DNA of 64,000 nt. It comes from Diabrotica undecimpunctata (taxonomy: Eukaryota; Arthropoda; Insecta; Coleoptera; Chrysomelidae). The translations under genes and the position numbers were made by a program. The notes beneath the pieces are model-generated. The model did no database searches. It was given only the letters and a program-made list of their open reading frames with translations, and was not told the origin of the DNA. How positions within the stretch are numbered: the stretch's first letter is position 1; each line of letters opens with the position of its first letter. The stretch lies in NCBI RefSeq assembly GCF_040954645.1, contig NC_092812.1, positions 2,046,001-2,110,000 on the forward strand. The letters run 5' to 3'. Positions 46,181 to 58,469 of this stretch are shown here, one piece after another.

Positions 46181-48718
46181 TTACTCGCTTACTAATAATG
46201 GTATTTTCTTTTTAATAATTTCCTCTTTTAATATGGGTAACCAGATCCTACTACATTCTGCCGAGATATTTGCCACACTTCTTCTTCTTCTTTTTCTATC
46301 TTCTGCCATTCTAGCACATTCTGACAATGGAGCGCCAATGGTAGCAACAATATGGTCCGTGTATCGTGTATGAGATCTACCTCTATTTTTTTTGCCTTCT
46401 ACTTTTCCCTGGATGGTAAGTTTTTCAAGACCATTTCTTCGAAGCATATGTCCAAAATAGTTTATTATTTTTTCTGATATTTGTGTTCTTAGTCTTTTCT
46501 TTATGTTTAGCTGATCCAGTATGGATTCATTTGTTCTTCGGGCCACCCATGGTATTCTCAGCATTCGTCTCCAGCAGTACATCTCAAATATATCTATGTT
46601 CTTTTTGTCTTTCTCAGTAAGGATCCAGCATTCCGATCCATAAGTAAAAACTGGAAAAACTAGACTTCTTACTAGTCTCATTTTTGTATCGGTAGTTATT
46701 TCATGGCTTTTCTAAATTTTTGTTAATTTTGCCATAGCGCTTTTTGCGATTGCCGACCGCCGCTTTATTTCTTCAGTACAGCCTCCTTTGTTGGTTATTA
46801 ATGAGCCCAGATACACAAATTTATCTACAACAGCGATATTGTTTATCATGACCAGATGATTTTGATTGTTGTTAGCTCTGTCAATTATCATGATTCTCGT
46901 TTTATCTCTGTTTATTTTAAGGCCCATCGTTAAGCTTACGTCTTCTATCCGTTGTAGCAAGTGAATCAATTCAGCTTCAGAACTAGCGAGGATAGTAGTA
47001 TCATCTGCATATCTCAAGTTGCAAATCTTCTTCCCGCCAATGGTGATGCCACCGTTCCAGTCCTCAGTAGCTTTCCGCATTATCCATTCACGATAGATGT
47101 TAAATAGAATTGGGCTTAGTATGCAGCCTTGTCTCACGCCCTTTGTGACACTGAAACTATCGGTTAGTTCACCATTTATTCTAACTATGGCATAATTGTT
47201 ATTGTACAGGCTTTTAATTAGCAGTATCAGATGATTGGGGACTCCCATTTCAGACAAAACCATTTCAGACAAACACATTTTACTCCAGTTGACCAAATTG
47301 AAAGCTTTACTATAATCTATGAAGCACAAATATGTTGTTGTGATGTTGAATTCTCTGGATTTTTCTACAATCTGCCGTACGTTTAAAGTTTGTTCTCTAG
47401 TACCACGTCCGGGGACGAAACCTGCTTGTTCCTCCGCAATGTTAGGTAGTAAAAAGGGCTTTATCCTCTCGAGAATTATGTGTAAGAGTATCTTACTGCA
47501 ATGCGCAGTTAGAGTAATTGTGCGATAGTTGCTACATAAATCTTTCGCTCCCTTTTTATGTATGGGAATATATAGTGATTGTGTCCAGTCCTCAGGTCAT
47601 TTACCTTTCTCCCACACTCTTTTACAAATTTGATGTATTATATCCACTCCAACGTCATCTAGAGCCCAAATCATTGCAATAGATATGTTATCTGGACCGG
47701 CAGCTTTCTGACTTTTTTGCCTCATAATTGCTGCTTCAACTTCACTTTTGAGTACGTCAGGTTTCGTCGCCAAACTGGCATCTTCTGTTTCTGGAGCTTT
47801 CCTCCATCATCAGTCGTCCACAGTATTCTTTCCATCCGTGTAAAATATCTTTTTTAGAAGTGAGTAGAGTTCCGTTATCATCTTTGATAACAAGGTAGTT
47901 TGGTGTAAAGAAACGTGTTATCTGCTTTATTTTTTTAAACATGTCTCTGGTCTCAGTTTTGGTTTTATGCCCTTCTATTTCCATGCAGATTTTGTTCAAG
48001 TGTGTGTTCTTGTCCTTTTTGCAGAGTCGTTTTATTTGACCGTTCAGCGCTTTATAGGCCTCTTTATCACTTTCACTGTTCAGTTCTGTAGCTTTTAAGC
48101 ACTTCCTCTCCTGTATTTTAGTCCACGTGGGGTCTGTTATCCATTGTATCCTTCTTTCTTCTCTATCACTCTTAATGTTTTTCGCAGCATTATGCAATAT
48201 GGATTTTGTTTTTGTCCATATGCTATTTGAGGACTCTTCTGGATTTAATGATTGTTTGAGGTCACATAGCTTTTGCGTTGCGGCTTTTTTGTACGGATCG
48301 TTATACCTTAGATGCCATTTAGTTGTTGTATTTCCTGTTTTTGGACTGTTTCTTAACTTCATGCGGAATTCAACTGATAAAAATTGATGGTCGCTATTAC
48401 AATCTTTTCCTGGATAGGTCTTAACATCCTTAACAGCGCTCCTCCAACGGGTTTTTACCAGTATAAAATCTATCTAATTTTTGTATCTATTTCCTGGTGA
48501 TATCCAAGTGTATAGTCGTCTTGGGTGATGTTGAAAGCCTGTATTAGTAATAAACAGGTTGTTGTCTATACAAAAGTGTAGCAAGCGTTCTCCTCTGTCA
48601 TTTCTTTGGCCAAGTCCATATAATCCGACGGTCTCTCGCAAGTAATGATCTTCTGTAGTTACACCAATTTTAGCGTTGAAATCGCCTACGACTGCTGTGA
48701 TTTCGCTACCTGCAAGAC
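46181..48718 (-). mobile_element. AP-endonuclease LINE (second family), endonuclease to 3' end
   Basis: Minus strand in order: endonuclease end (48779-48474: ITAVVGDFNAKIGVTTEDH, GLGQRNDRGERLLHF, RRLYTWISPGNR), connector (48362-47757), RT (47329-46712: CFIDYSKAFNLVNW, KGVRQGCILSPILF, NLRYADDTTILAS, MGLKINRDKTRIM) and tail (46681-46181: FEMYCWRRMLRIPWVARRTN, NYFGHMLRRN). Stops and frameshifts separate the pieces. It abuts another LINE head-on at 48718-48720. Confidence 0.85.
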
Positions 48719-48843
48719 AATTGAGGCTTTCGAAATGTGGCTTTATCGTCGAATCCTTAAGATATACTATACCAACCACCTACTATACCAACCTACTAAC
48801 CAGGACGTTTTATTAAGAATGTAAAAATGAAAAGAGTTGTTAA

Positions 48844-51040
48844 TCCTTTCGCTGCGGAGCGGCTGAGAGGATTTGCATCCCGTCACTTCGGCGCAAATAG
48901 ATGTCTCCCGCAGTGAAGCAAATATTTTTGGCTTTTAGATTACAGTTGACTTATTTTTACTTGTTTTTACATGTTGACCTGTTTTACTTTATTGTTCTAT
49001 TTCAACTATTTATTGCCAATCATTTTACCATAAATATGAAAAATAAAGGATTGTAGTCTAGAAAAAAAACTAAATACCCCAAAAATCAATTTTAATAACA
49101 AAAAAATGGCTTAAGAAAAATTTAAACCAATGATTTTTCTCTAAAAACAAAAAAAAAATACAAATATAAATAATTTTTTAAATTATCTGACATTATAGAT
49201 TTCGTAAAGTATGATATTTTTCGAAACAAGGTGTCACGCACAACCCGACATCACATGGTTCGCATGTAAACTGTTTCTTTCCGTAATTTATTTTTGCTAC
49301 AAACAAAACATCTTTTTCATCTTCCATCTTTGTTGAGTAGTTTTAGTTTCTTGAGGTAATTTTTGTTGTGAAATGTCTACCAGTTAAACGATATTGGGCT
49401 GGATTTTCTGCTCTTCTTGGCCTGTATACGAAGTCGTCTAAATTTAATTCAATCATTTGCGAGATCCAATTTAACTGAAATTTGGCTAACGACTTCTTTT
49501 TTATGACATCTTGGAATAAGATATGACTATTTAGCAGTGCCATATTTATAATATGGAAAATGATCTTTTTGTAACACTTAGTGGACCTTCTAACACACTC
49601 AACTGAGCTGAGGAGCATGTCGGTTTTATCTACAGCTCCCATTTCCCTCCCTCCCTTTCATCAATAATACATTGCGGTTTTACTATTGGTACTTTTGTTT
49701 TCCTATCAGTTTTCCGGTATCTACTACATGTTTAATACGTGCTGTACTAAGCATGAATACGTCTCGTTTATCACACCACTTGGCAGTTAGTTGGTTTTTA
49801 GCGGTACGAAATACAGACTCACCCTTTTTAACTGTTCCTTCTTTTTGGCATTAATTTTCTATTTTTACGCTCAGTTCCTCAAGGGTTAGTGCAACGATCA
49901 TGTGACCATAAAAAAAGATCAGGACTGCTGTACCAATTATCTACAAATAACATATGACCTTTGTCCAAATAGGAGTCAAGAAGAGTTTGAACTACACCTC
50001 CAGATTTTTCGAAGCTAAAATTCACAATTTCTGTTGTTGCTCCAGTTTAAATCACAAAATCTAATATATACCCAGTAGATGAGTCGCATAAGACAAAAAA
50101 TTTCACATCGAATCGATGCCGCTTTAAGGGTACTTATTGCTTAAAAAAAACCGCCCCTTTTATAGCATTAGACTCCCATCAATGCATAATTCTCTGTATG
50201 GAGTAAACGATTCTGTGAATTTGACTCTCATATAATTCAAAATTCTTTGAATTTTTACATAATGTATCATCATACCTTGCCAAATTATTATCCAAAAAAA
50301 AATATTAGCCAAATTAAAAATGCATCATACTAAGTATTGTTAAAAATGGGTCTCGTGCCATTGTTTTTTTTGAAAGCAGATAGTTTCAGCGACTATGAAA
50401 CTGGTTATATCCTCTCCAAAAAATACTTGGAAACATTCGTACCCGGAGCAGTTATCAAAAAGATCTGGAATATTATGCCCTGAATTACTAGAATCAAAAG
50501 GAAGATACGCGGCTGAATGTTTATACTTTCACATCTCAGGTTTTCGTCGATTCTATCAGTAGGTTCCTTTTTTCCCATAGCTCAACACCCACGTTAGTCT
50601 CATGCAGATCGTCTCGTTCGTCTATAGTAGAACTTGATAGATGCTAATTTATAAACTCTTGTTCAATTTCTTTAGCCGAATCATCAGATATATCAGTTTC
50701 ATATATAAAAACTTATCTTCTGTATATCTTTGAGTCATAATTTCTTTCAATTCCACCATGGAATAATATTTACCCGTTTTGAGGTGGCGGCGTTTGATGT
50801 AATACATAGTTCAATTATTTATGAGTTCAAACAAAACGTAATCTTTTAAGTGACAATATTCACTTTACGGTACCAACGTATTCGCAATACTAAACAATTA
50901 AACACTAAACATCTTGTCTGTTACTTCCTCCTATCTACCCATCCCACTCGAGGCACTTTAATGCGATTACATATATGCGTCTCCCGTACATTTCGTGCAC
51001 TAACAAAATTACGCAAATATGCGGTTCCGCAGTCAAAGGG
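48844..51040. mobile_element. piggyBac transposon, 2197 bases, with TTAA on both sides
   Basis: TTAA at 48840-48843 and 51041-51044. The ends are inverted: TCCTTTCGCTGCGGAGCGGC on the left, GCGGTTCCGCAGTCAAAGGG on the right. The interior carries a broken transposase on the minus strand. Zones 50120-51020 and 48870-49190 are degraded coding or untranslated DNA without clear motifs. Confidence 0.9.
49190..50110 (-). pseudogene. piggyBac transposase, C-terminal two thirds, broken
   Basis: Minus strand: FFVLCDSSTGYILDF (first catalytic Asp), HMLFVDNWYSSPDL (second Asp), WCDKRDVFMLSTARIKHV, then AVDKTDMLLSSVE (third Asp), RRSTKCYKKIIFHIINMALL, RPRRAENPAQYRLTGRHF and a cysteine-rich end FTCEPCDVGLCVTPCFEKYH. 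All three Asp survive but stops and shifts interrupt the frame. This order (DDD plus C-terminal zinc-binding Cys) is characteristic of piggyBac. Confidence 0.85.
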
Positions 51041-51324
51041 TTAACCACAATAAAACCACAATAAAGCAGCCTAAATCGAATACCTCGGTCACATCATGAG
51101 AAACAGCTAAAGATATGGGTTGCTGTAATTAATTCTACAAGGAAAAGTAGTAGGCAAACGGGGACCAGGAAAGCGAAGTATATTCTGGCTTAAAAATCTA
51201 CTTACGTGCTTCAACATAACAACCACAAATTTTTTCAGAGCAGGAGTTTGAAAAATACAGATTGCCATTATGGTCACCAACATTCGAAACGAATAAGCAC
51301 TACAAGAAGAAGAAGTTGAAAATT

Positions 51325-53010
51325 CTTCTTCTTAAAGTGCCTATCCGTTCCGGATGTTGGCGATCATCACGGCTATCTTTACTATGTTTATTGCAGCGCG
51401 GAACAGTTCAGTGGTAGTCGTGTTATACCACTTTCGTAAATTTTGAAGCCAGGAAATGCGTCTTCTTCCCGGTCCTCTCTTACCATTTACCTTTCCTTGG
51501 AGAATCAGCTGGAGAAGGCCGCAACGTTCTTGATTTCTCATTACATGTCCTAGATATTCCAACTTTTTAGTTTTGACGGTCATGAGAATTTCACATTCTT
51601 TCCCCATTCTACGCAGGACCTCCACATTAGTAACTCTGTCAACCCAGGATATACGTAAGATGCGCCTATAACACCACATTTCGAAAGCTTCGAGCCGATT
51701 CATAGATGCAACAGTCAGTGTCCACGCTTCCATTCCGTAGAGCAGAACTGTGAATATGTAGCAGTTCAATAGACAGCATTTTGTTTTTAATGATATGTCT
51801 CGACTGTTGAAAATGGTTCTCATTCTAATGAATGCTGCTTTTGCTTTTATTATTCGCTGTTTAATTTCTGTTGAGTGTCCCATTGGCTATTTAAATTGGT
51901 GCCTAGATATGTATATTGCTCGACTCTTTTGATATTCTGTTGGTTGATTGTAAGTTGAGCGTTTAGTATTGGTTTTTTACTAATTGTCATAAATTTGGTT
52001 TTCTTTATGTTTAGAGCTAGTCCGTATCTGTTGCTGACTTCTGTTATGCGATTTGTTGATATCTGTAAGTCATTCAGATTATTGGCAAAAACTATAGTGT
52101 CATCTGCATATCTAATGATATTCAACCATTCACCGTTTATTAGTATTCCTTTCGCACAACCGTCTAAAGCTTCCTTAAATACCCATTCAGAATAAATATT
52201 GAACAACAATGGAGACAAATACGAAAACAAAAAAAAAAAAAAATGTTTTACTAATGTTTGTATTTTGAGAACGATTTCCGAAGTGGAAATTGAAACGTCA
52301 ATAAACGTATTTTAACCTTGAATTGTGGCTTATTCCCATTTAAATATAAATTAATTTAAAATGCCACAAGAAATTAGCTTCAGAACAGAATTATGCCTGT
52401 ATCATATATATTGTTAAATATATTTGTCAACCATTTTATGCCATCATAGTCCATAAGCTTTAAGAATTCTGAGTGAAAATTATCAGGGCCTACTGCTTTA
52501 CCATCTTTGGTGCTTTTGATGGCATATTTTACTTCTTCGACTGTAAATGGTGGTCCAGATTCGCAATTGGTGTTTGTTGTAATACCAGTGTTACTTCGTA
52601 TATCTTCAAAAGTTTTTTCCACGTATTTAATCCAAATATCCCTTTTATGCTTTATTTCCAGTACTATGTTTCCCTGATTATCTTCCAGGAATCCAGTGTT
52701 CTTGTGTTTATACAGGCCTGCCGCTTCTTTAATCTTTTTATGGAGGTTAAATGAATCATGTTTTTGTTGTAATGACTCTATCTCTGTACACTTCGAGCTA
52801 TACCAATTTTCTTTTGCTATTTTAATAGCCCTTTTTATTTCGTTATTTATGTTGTTGTAGTAATTCTTATTATCTTTAGCGTTTCTTCTGTCTTCCATCA
52901 TACATAGAATCTCCTCCCTCATCCATTCCTTTTTATTTGTTCTTTCAGGTTTTAAGTATTTCTCTGTTATTTCTTGACTTACGTGACTCAAGTCAAGTTG
53001 AAAATTAGTG
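51325..53010 (-). mobile_element. (GAA)n-tailed LINE, tail to tail with the previous copy
   Basis: Minus strand: connector (52991-52380: WMREEILCMMEDRRNAKDNK, STKDGKAVGPDNFHSEFL), a gap filled by PLE-type sequence (52233-52345), then RT from SPLLFNIYSEWVF, NIIRYADDTIVFAN, INQQNIKRVEQYTYLGTNL, and the tail FEMWCYRRILRISWVDRVTN to IANIRNG at 51341. The 3' end is only 8 bases from the GAA tail of the + strand copy. RT motifs A and B are lost in the gap. Confidence 0.85.
52233..52345 (+). ncRNA. PLE-type terminus with hammerhead-like hairpin
   Basis: TTGAGAA (eroded CTGAGGA-type core), C, stem GATTTCC/GGAAATT around GAAGT, then GAAACGTC with self-complementary ACGT, at 52265-52300. The following AATAAACGTATTTTAACCTT and TTGTGGCTTATTCCCATT are shared with 1085-1155 and (inverted) 45632-45745. 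It sits where about 450 bases of the LINE RT are missing. Confidence 0.45.
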
Positions 53011-53099
53011 GACTAAAACTATCCCATTTCCAAATTTCAAAGATAACGTCTACTTTCGATGACAGTTCACGCACAGAACACCAGAAAATAAGGGATGTT

Positions 53100-54020
53100 T
53101 AACTGCAATGTGTATCAATATGTCATCTATTTCGAGAAGGCATTAGACAAAGTACCACATAGGAAACTAATCGATATCCTAAAATCATCAGGACTGGATG
53201 GTAAGGATATAAGACTTATCATCATTCTGGCCTTAAAACTCTCTCTTCAGTCGTCCCTATCCATCACCTTTCTCCGCCGAGCACGTCTTCCCATATTTCC
53301 CATATCTTCATCGATGTTATCAAGGAACTTGTTTTAGTTCTTTTTTTTTCTTTTCTGACCAATGGGTCTATCAAGGAGCGTTTTCTTATCATTTTGTTCC
53401 ATCCGCATTACATGCCCTACTCACCTCAGACGTCAAATCTTAATATATTTTACGATATCTGGTTCCTTGTATATTTTATAAAGTTGGAAGTTGTATCGTC
53501 TTCTCCATATTTCATTGTCAATCACCGCTCCTTAGAACAGCCTCAGTTCTTTTCTTTTGAGACGTCTTAACATTTTTTCATTACTTTTTGTAAAAGTCCA
53601 GGACTCCAAACCATATGTTAGGACTGGGCGTATTATTGCTTTGTAGAGTTTTGTCTTTGTATTTCTCCATATAATTAAGGATATATAAAGGAGCATCTTG
53701 TGGCCATGCAAATTCTGCGATTTATCTCTGCTCCCAGGTATACAAATTCGTTAACTCCTTTGATGCCGTAATTTTCCATAAAAAGTGGACACAGGATTTG
53801 TGGTTGCATGCTTATTTTCATGTACTTTGTTTTGTCTAAATCGACATCCTAAAAACATCAGGACTTAATAGTAAGAATATAAGACTAATCTCAAACTTAT
53901 ATCTCCAACAAAAAGCAACAGTATGATTCGAAAATGAACTGTCTGAGATTTTTGTAGTTGGAAAAGTAGTTCAAGACGGTTGTATACTGTCAACAGCGTT
54001 ATTTAGCATACAGATTGAAC
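53100..54020. mobile_element. Mosaic of two LINE fragments in opposite orientation
   Basis: Plus strand: 53110-53225 reads FEKALDKVPHRKLIDILKSS and GLDGKDIRLI. 53843-54020 repeats this block (DILKTSGLNSKNIRLI) and continues to motif B (VQDGCILSTALFSIQ). Between them 53230-53840 is minus-strand LINE tail (NEKMLRRLKRKELR, IWRRRYNFQLYKIYKEPDI, VGHVMRMEQND). The repeated 57-base + strand block differs at several bases, so it is either an old duplication or two copies. Confidence 0.6.
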
Positions 54021-54714
54021 CAATTTAAAACGGAACATACAATTTAATATATATCTGTTTGAACTGCATTTGAAATAGTGGACCAATATAAAACTTGGAC
54101 AAAAATAAATCCATACCCGGTGATAGACATTGTATAAAATATCGTTCAACTATCAGTCTCCTTTAAAGGAAAGAGGAGCTTGCCTAATAGTCGGAGAGAT
54201 AGAGCTGAAATTTTGAACTGATCAGTAATATGACATTTCTCTATTGGAATATATTCATTGTAACTGGGTTAAGACTTTGCCTTACAGGCGGACGCCCCTC
54301 GTGGTACAGGAGGTGGCTATACAGGGATGAAGTTGTAATTTTTTCGGAAAAATTAACGATCGATAATATGGCTAAAAATTTGCCCAGAGTAAGATCTTGG
54401 TATAACTAGACGAAATCCCAAGGGGCGGACGCGAGAGTAGATACATAAGGTGTGGCGGACAGGGGTGAAGTTGCAATTTTTTGGGGAAAAATTAACGATA
54501 AGTAATATGTCCGCCATTTTCATGGCTCATTATTTAGCCCCTAAAAACTATAAATCCAAAAGGGCGAACAGCTGGGTTGGTACAGAGAGCCATAAAACGG
54601 GGTCAAATGTATGTAATTTCCTCAAAATTTTCCAAAAAAATTTCCGTAAATGAAAATTTTCGTAATTTTTTGAGGTAAAATCTAATTTGTAGAATTCTTT
54701 CGATTTTTTGTCAG

Positions 54715-55360
54715 TTATACTATGATTTTTTTCCAAAAATTTTCAAACGATTTTTCCGATAAGAAAAAAAAATTTAGAAAAACTTTAAAAATTTCGTCAT
54801 TTTTCTCACTCTCATTGATGTCATTACATTCATCATCTTCGTCACTTTCACTTTCAATAATATCACATTCATTATCTGCTTCATTTTCAATCACTACTTC
54901 TCGAACTGATTCTGGCATCTGAGGTCCACTAAACCATTTAAATTTATATGTTTCATCTTCAAACTCCCAACCATGTTCTTCAACAATCAATTCTGTTGGT
55001 ACTTTTTATGAGCATTTGTCCAAATATTTGAAATATAATGAGCTCGCAGTAGATGTTGGTGTAATTCATCTTGACATGGTGGTAAGCTTGAAGCATCGAA
55101 ATTTTTTAGTTTTTTTTTAAGGTTCGTTCACATCATGCAACTTATACTGCCGGTTAAATAGTGAAAATCTGACATCGTTTACTTTTCTTTTTGGAATTGT
55201 TCTCGTCAGTCCTGTTCCATATAAGTGACATATGAAAGTTTCTAAGGTTTCAAAAACTTCATTACAATCGAAGTCAGTTTCACCAAGTTGAATAAAAGCA
55301 TCTTGATACTTATTACATTTAGCGCATGCGTCTAGAATTACTGATCTAAATGAACGCGCA
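54715..55360 (-). pseudogene. C-terminal remnant of the FEN1-like family inside the fold-back element
   Basis: Minus strand from 55355: RSFRSVILDACAKCNKYQDA, ETLETFICHLYGTGL, VNDVRFSLFNRQYKLHDVNE, then after a shift ASSLPPCQDELHQHLLRAHY and SNIWTNAHKK. A further shift leads to EEHGWEFEDETYKFKWFSGP and an acidic tail. The SLPP...HxLRxxY...GW order parallels the second half of the ORF at 29541-30558 (SSLPPSSAVAGQHIIRVYYQ ... FGWV). The nuclease part would lie upstream and is missing; no CXC block is visible. Assignment rests on this order of motifs. Confidence 0.5.
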
Positions 55361-55397
55361 TCATTATTATTTTAATATTTTAAAATAATAATGATGC
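55358..55397. repeat. Perfect 17-base-pair palindrome
   Basis: GCATCATTATTATTTTA, loop ATATTT, TAAAATAATAATGATGC. It lies exactly where the ORF remnant begins in the centre of the fold-back element. Confidence 0.75.
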
Positions 55398-56721
55398 AAA
55401 ATTAATGTCCAAACAGAATTTGTAAAATTATAATTAACTAATGAAAAAAAATTCAATCAATTTAAAAGTTAAAAAAAAATATTGAAAATATCTACAAAAT
55501 AAATTTCAAAACTTAAAAAATTGATAATTCCACTATTAAATTGATTTTTATTAATAATTATTTGTAAAATGTTAAAGGAATTCTACAAATTGAATTTTAT
55601 CTATTGATAAATAGAAATAATATATTTTGTATTTGATTATTAATGTAATAATAAATCAAATTTTTCTTATATCTGATCAATCATTATTTATGCAATATAA
55701 ATTTAAAAACCTTTTTATTGTAATAAAAAATAAGTAAAATTACTATTTGTTATACCAAAAATATTTAATAATTAACATTATAAAATTACTTTAATTTAAT
55801 AAAATATCAAATATCAAACATTTATTCAATTAAAAATTAATTCGTAAAATATTTATATTTAAGAAAAAAAATGTGATTTGTGAAGTAAATATGACTTTAG
55901 TTTGGAAAAAAAACATTATCATAATATCATTTTAATACTACAAAATATTCTATAAAAGATTCAGACGATGACGTAGAGTTTTATCAAATGTTTTAGAAAA
56001 GTTTTTCTAAATTTTTTTTTCTTATCGGAAAAATCGTTTGAAAATTTTTGGAAAAAAATCATTGTATAACTTACAGTAAATCGAAGGGATTCTACAAATT
56101 AGATTTTACCTCAAAAAATTACGAAAATTTTCATTTACGGAAATTTTTTTGGAAAATTTTGAGGAAAACTCTACTTGACGCTTCTCAGAATAGTAACAGA
56201 AGTGAGCATACAAATTTTCAAATCAATCGGTATAAAAATATCATAATAAAATCAGTTTGAAAATTGTTACCGAGACCTAAAATGCGCAGGCAAGTGGTAC
56301 ATTTGACCCCGTTTTGTGGCTCTCTGTACCAACCCAGCTGTCCGCACTTTTGGATTTAAAGTTTTTGGGGGCTAAATAATGAGCCATGAAAATGGCGGAC
56401 ATATTACTTATCGTTAATTTTTCCCCAAAAAATTGCAATTTCACCCCTGTCCGCCACACCTTATGTATCTACTCTCGCGTCCGCCCTTTGGGATTTCGTC
56501 TAGTTATACCAAGATCTTACTCTGGGCAAATTTTCAGCCATATTATCGATCGTTAATTTTTCCGAAAAAAATGACAACTTTATCCCTGTATAGCCACCCC
56601 CTGTACCACGAGGGGCGTCCGCCTGTAAGGCAAAGTCTTAACCCAGTTACAATGAATATATTCCAATAGAGAAATGTCATATTACTGATCAGTTTAAAAT
56701 TTCGGCTCTATCTCTTGGACT

Positions 56722-57049
56722 ATAAGGAAGCGATAAGTGGTTTGACAGCATAATAACTGCTTGTTTAGTCTAGTTTTTTCAGTGATTCTAGGCAACCTAT
56801 TTGGGAGGAGTTTTGACTTGTTCTTGAATGAGTTTCGAATCCAGCAGCCTGCTGAAGTATTGGATTTTTATAATATAATTATTTGACAACCTTTTGTTGG
56901 CCAACCACCTAGAGCGGAGTTGAGCCGAAATACATTGATTTCGTATGTTCCGTTTTAAATTCGTTCAATCTGTATATTTTGAACACGTCACACCGTTAGA
57001 AGGAGAAAATATTGCTCTCTGGGCTACAATATTAAGGATACCTAGGATC
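56722..57049. other. Flank of the fold-back element, unassigned
   Basis: No coding frame. It includes the inverted CAGATTGAAC block at 56943-56980. A PLE-like TTCGAATCC...CTGCTGAAG string near 56826 is too weak to call. Confidence 0.35.
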
Positions 57050-57300
57050 ATAGCTACGAAATAAAAACCCGTATTGAAAAAGCCAGAAGCTCGTTTAACG
57101 GTCTTAGGAAGATTGCCTACAACTTGTCTTTCTCCTAAGTATCAAATACGTTTAAGAATTCTTAGATGTACCGTCTTTAGTATCTTTTACAGAGTAGAAA
57201 GCTGGAGTTTTACAAATAATACCACAAAATGGTTAGAGGCATTTGAAATGTGGCGATACCGACGTATGTTAACGGTCTCATATATACACTACACAACTAA
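57050..57300 (+). mobile_element. (GAA)n-type LINE scrap (RT tail)
   Basis: Pieces EIKTRIEKARSSFNGLRK-like, LRILRCTVFSIFYRVESWSF, WLEAFEMWRYRRML. Same family tail as 51341-51883. Truncated at both ends. Confidence 0.7.
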
Positions 57301-57776
57301 CAACTTTTCTCCAGAGGCTAAGAAATTATTAAAACAGTATATTCTAGTTATCAGATAATTAAGTTTCGAATATGTATTGCATGCCAGTTAAAAGTGATTT
57401 TACTTCAATGTTATAGATATTTAATATTATGTCCTGATTTCTATTGGTTTAATTTGTTATCATATCTGATAGCGGAATTGAATTTATTGAAGCCTACTGA
57501 GAAAATATTTCAGGCCAAAGCCAAGCAAAATAATCACAGAGGTTCTCAATAATTACTGTTTTTTTTAATTATACCTCTAAAATAGGCATGGAGGGATTAC
57601 GACAGGGAATACTGCAGGGTAATTTTTTTTAACGTCACCGGTAAATGGAACTTGTTTCTTTGGAACCCGATCAAATTACAATTAACGTAGATATAAAACT
57701 ATAAAGTCAAGAATATTACTAGGATTACTAGGAATACTATGTACTTACTTTTTTTAATTTATATATTTCTTTTTAG
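57301..57776. other. Intron 3' part, nothing recognised
   Basis: AT-rich up to the acceptor of exon 5. Confidence 0.4.
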
Positions 57777-58178
57777 CGAAGCGATTCTCACAAAGATCTA
57801 GTATTCAAATTGTATCAAAGTCCTTTACCTCGAAATCACCCTGACGCCGAAGACAAAATGTTTAAATTTGAAATATTGGCATCTCATTCATTCCTTGTCG
57901 ATGGTAGAAGAAAATTAAGAATAGAGACCTCAATTAACCGAAAATCCAGCAATTTAGGCTTAAGAGGAGAATTTACCTATGAAACCTATCGGCACGATGT
58001 TAGTTCTGCTCTGGTGATTCAGTATGGACAAAATAAAGAGCTCTCAATTACGACATTCTGGTCGCATCCACGCACCAATTTCGAACATATAAAGACTCAT
58101 ATAAATATCACCATTCCATCTTTTACGCCCATGATTTTAAGGCTAGAAGTGTTAGAAAAACAACCCAAGGATTTTATG
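57777..58178 (+). CDS. apolpp: Apolipophorin-like lipid transfer protein, internal exon 5
   Basis: Acceptor TTTCTTTTTAG, donor ATG|GTAAGT at 58179; 134 whole codons, phase 0 at both ends, joining exon 4 without change of frame. Product: RSDSHKDLVFKLYQSPLPR, AEDKMFKFEILASHSFLVDG, LRGEFTYETYRHDVSSALVI, ELSITTFWSHPR, INITIPSFTPM and EKQPKDFM. Strand-rich and soluble-looking, in keeping with the C-terminal half of the large lipid transfer protein. No stop. The next exon lies beyond the window. Confidence 0.85.
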
Positions 58179-58469
58179 GTAAGTAACTAAATATAATCAG
58201 TTTACGTTATGAATTATTAGATAGTCTTAAATAGAAAGACATAAATACCTTAAGTTAAACGAAATACGTTAAATGTAAGTAATAAATACTTTAAGTTAAA
58301 TGTACTTTTCTGGTAGCATTCTGATCACTTATCGTTTTTTATTTCTTACGTATATTGAATATATACGTAATATATTTTAATCCATAATATATATACGTAT
58401 AAATAAAAAGTGTTTAAATAGTTACAAATGATGATGAGAAACTAAAAGAAGCACGGAAGCATTCATATT
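58179..58469. other. Intron start after exon 5
   Basis: AT-rich with short TATACGTAA-type repeats (58350-58400). No gene. Confidence 0.4.

Larger units (their letters stand above)
48720..51316 (+). mobile_element. (GAA)n-tailed LINE 3' fragment split by piggyBac
   Basis: 48720-48839 reads LEAFEMWLYRRILKI and TNQDVLLRM. After the piggyBac, 51045-51316 continues with YLGHIMRNS, LILQGKVVGKRGPGKRS, VTNIRNE and a GAAGAAGAAG tail. Removing 48844-51040 and one TTAA restores the normal order of the LINE tail. Confidence 0.8.
54189..56721. mobile_element. Large fold-back transposon, 2.5 kb, with 0.6-0.7 kb inverted arms
   Basis: Left arm 54189-54800 and right arm about 55990-56721 are closely matching inverted copies. 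Shared blocks include GGCGGACGCCCCTCGTGGTA, AAAATTAACGATCGATAATA and GTGTGGCGGACAGGGGTGAA. The right arm has about 130 extra bases (56163-56305). The interior (54801-55989) is AT-rich and holds a remnant of a FEN1-like family ORF and a 17-base-pair hairpin. Target duplications were not found. Outside, 54008-54040 and 56943-56980 share a further inverted block (CAGATTGAACxAATTTAAAA). Confidence 0.8.

Noticed and set aside
53160..53900. 57-base duplicated block read as a target-site duplication of the minus-strand LINE piece
   Set aside because: Far too long and too diverged for a normal target duplication; kept only as a mosaic.
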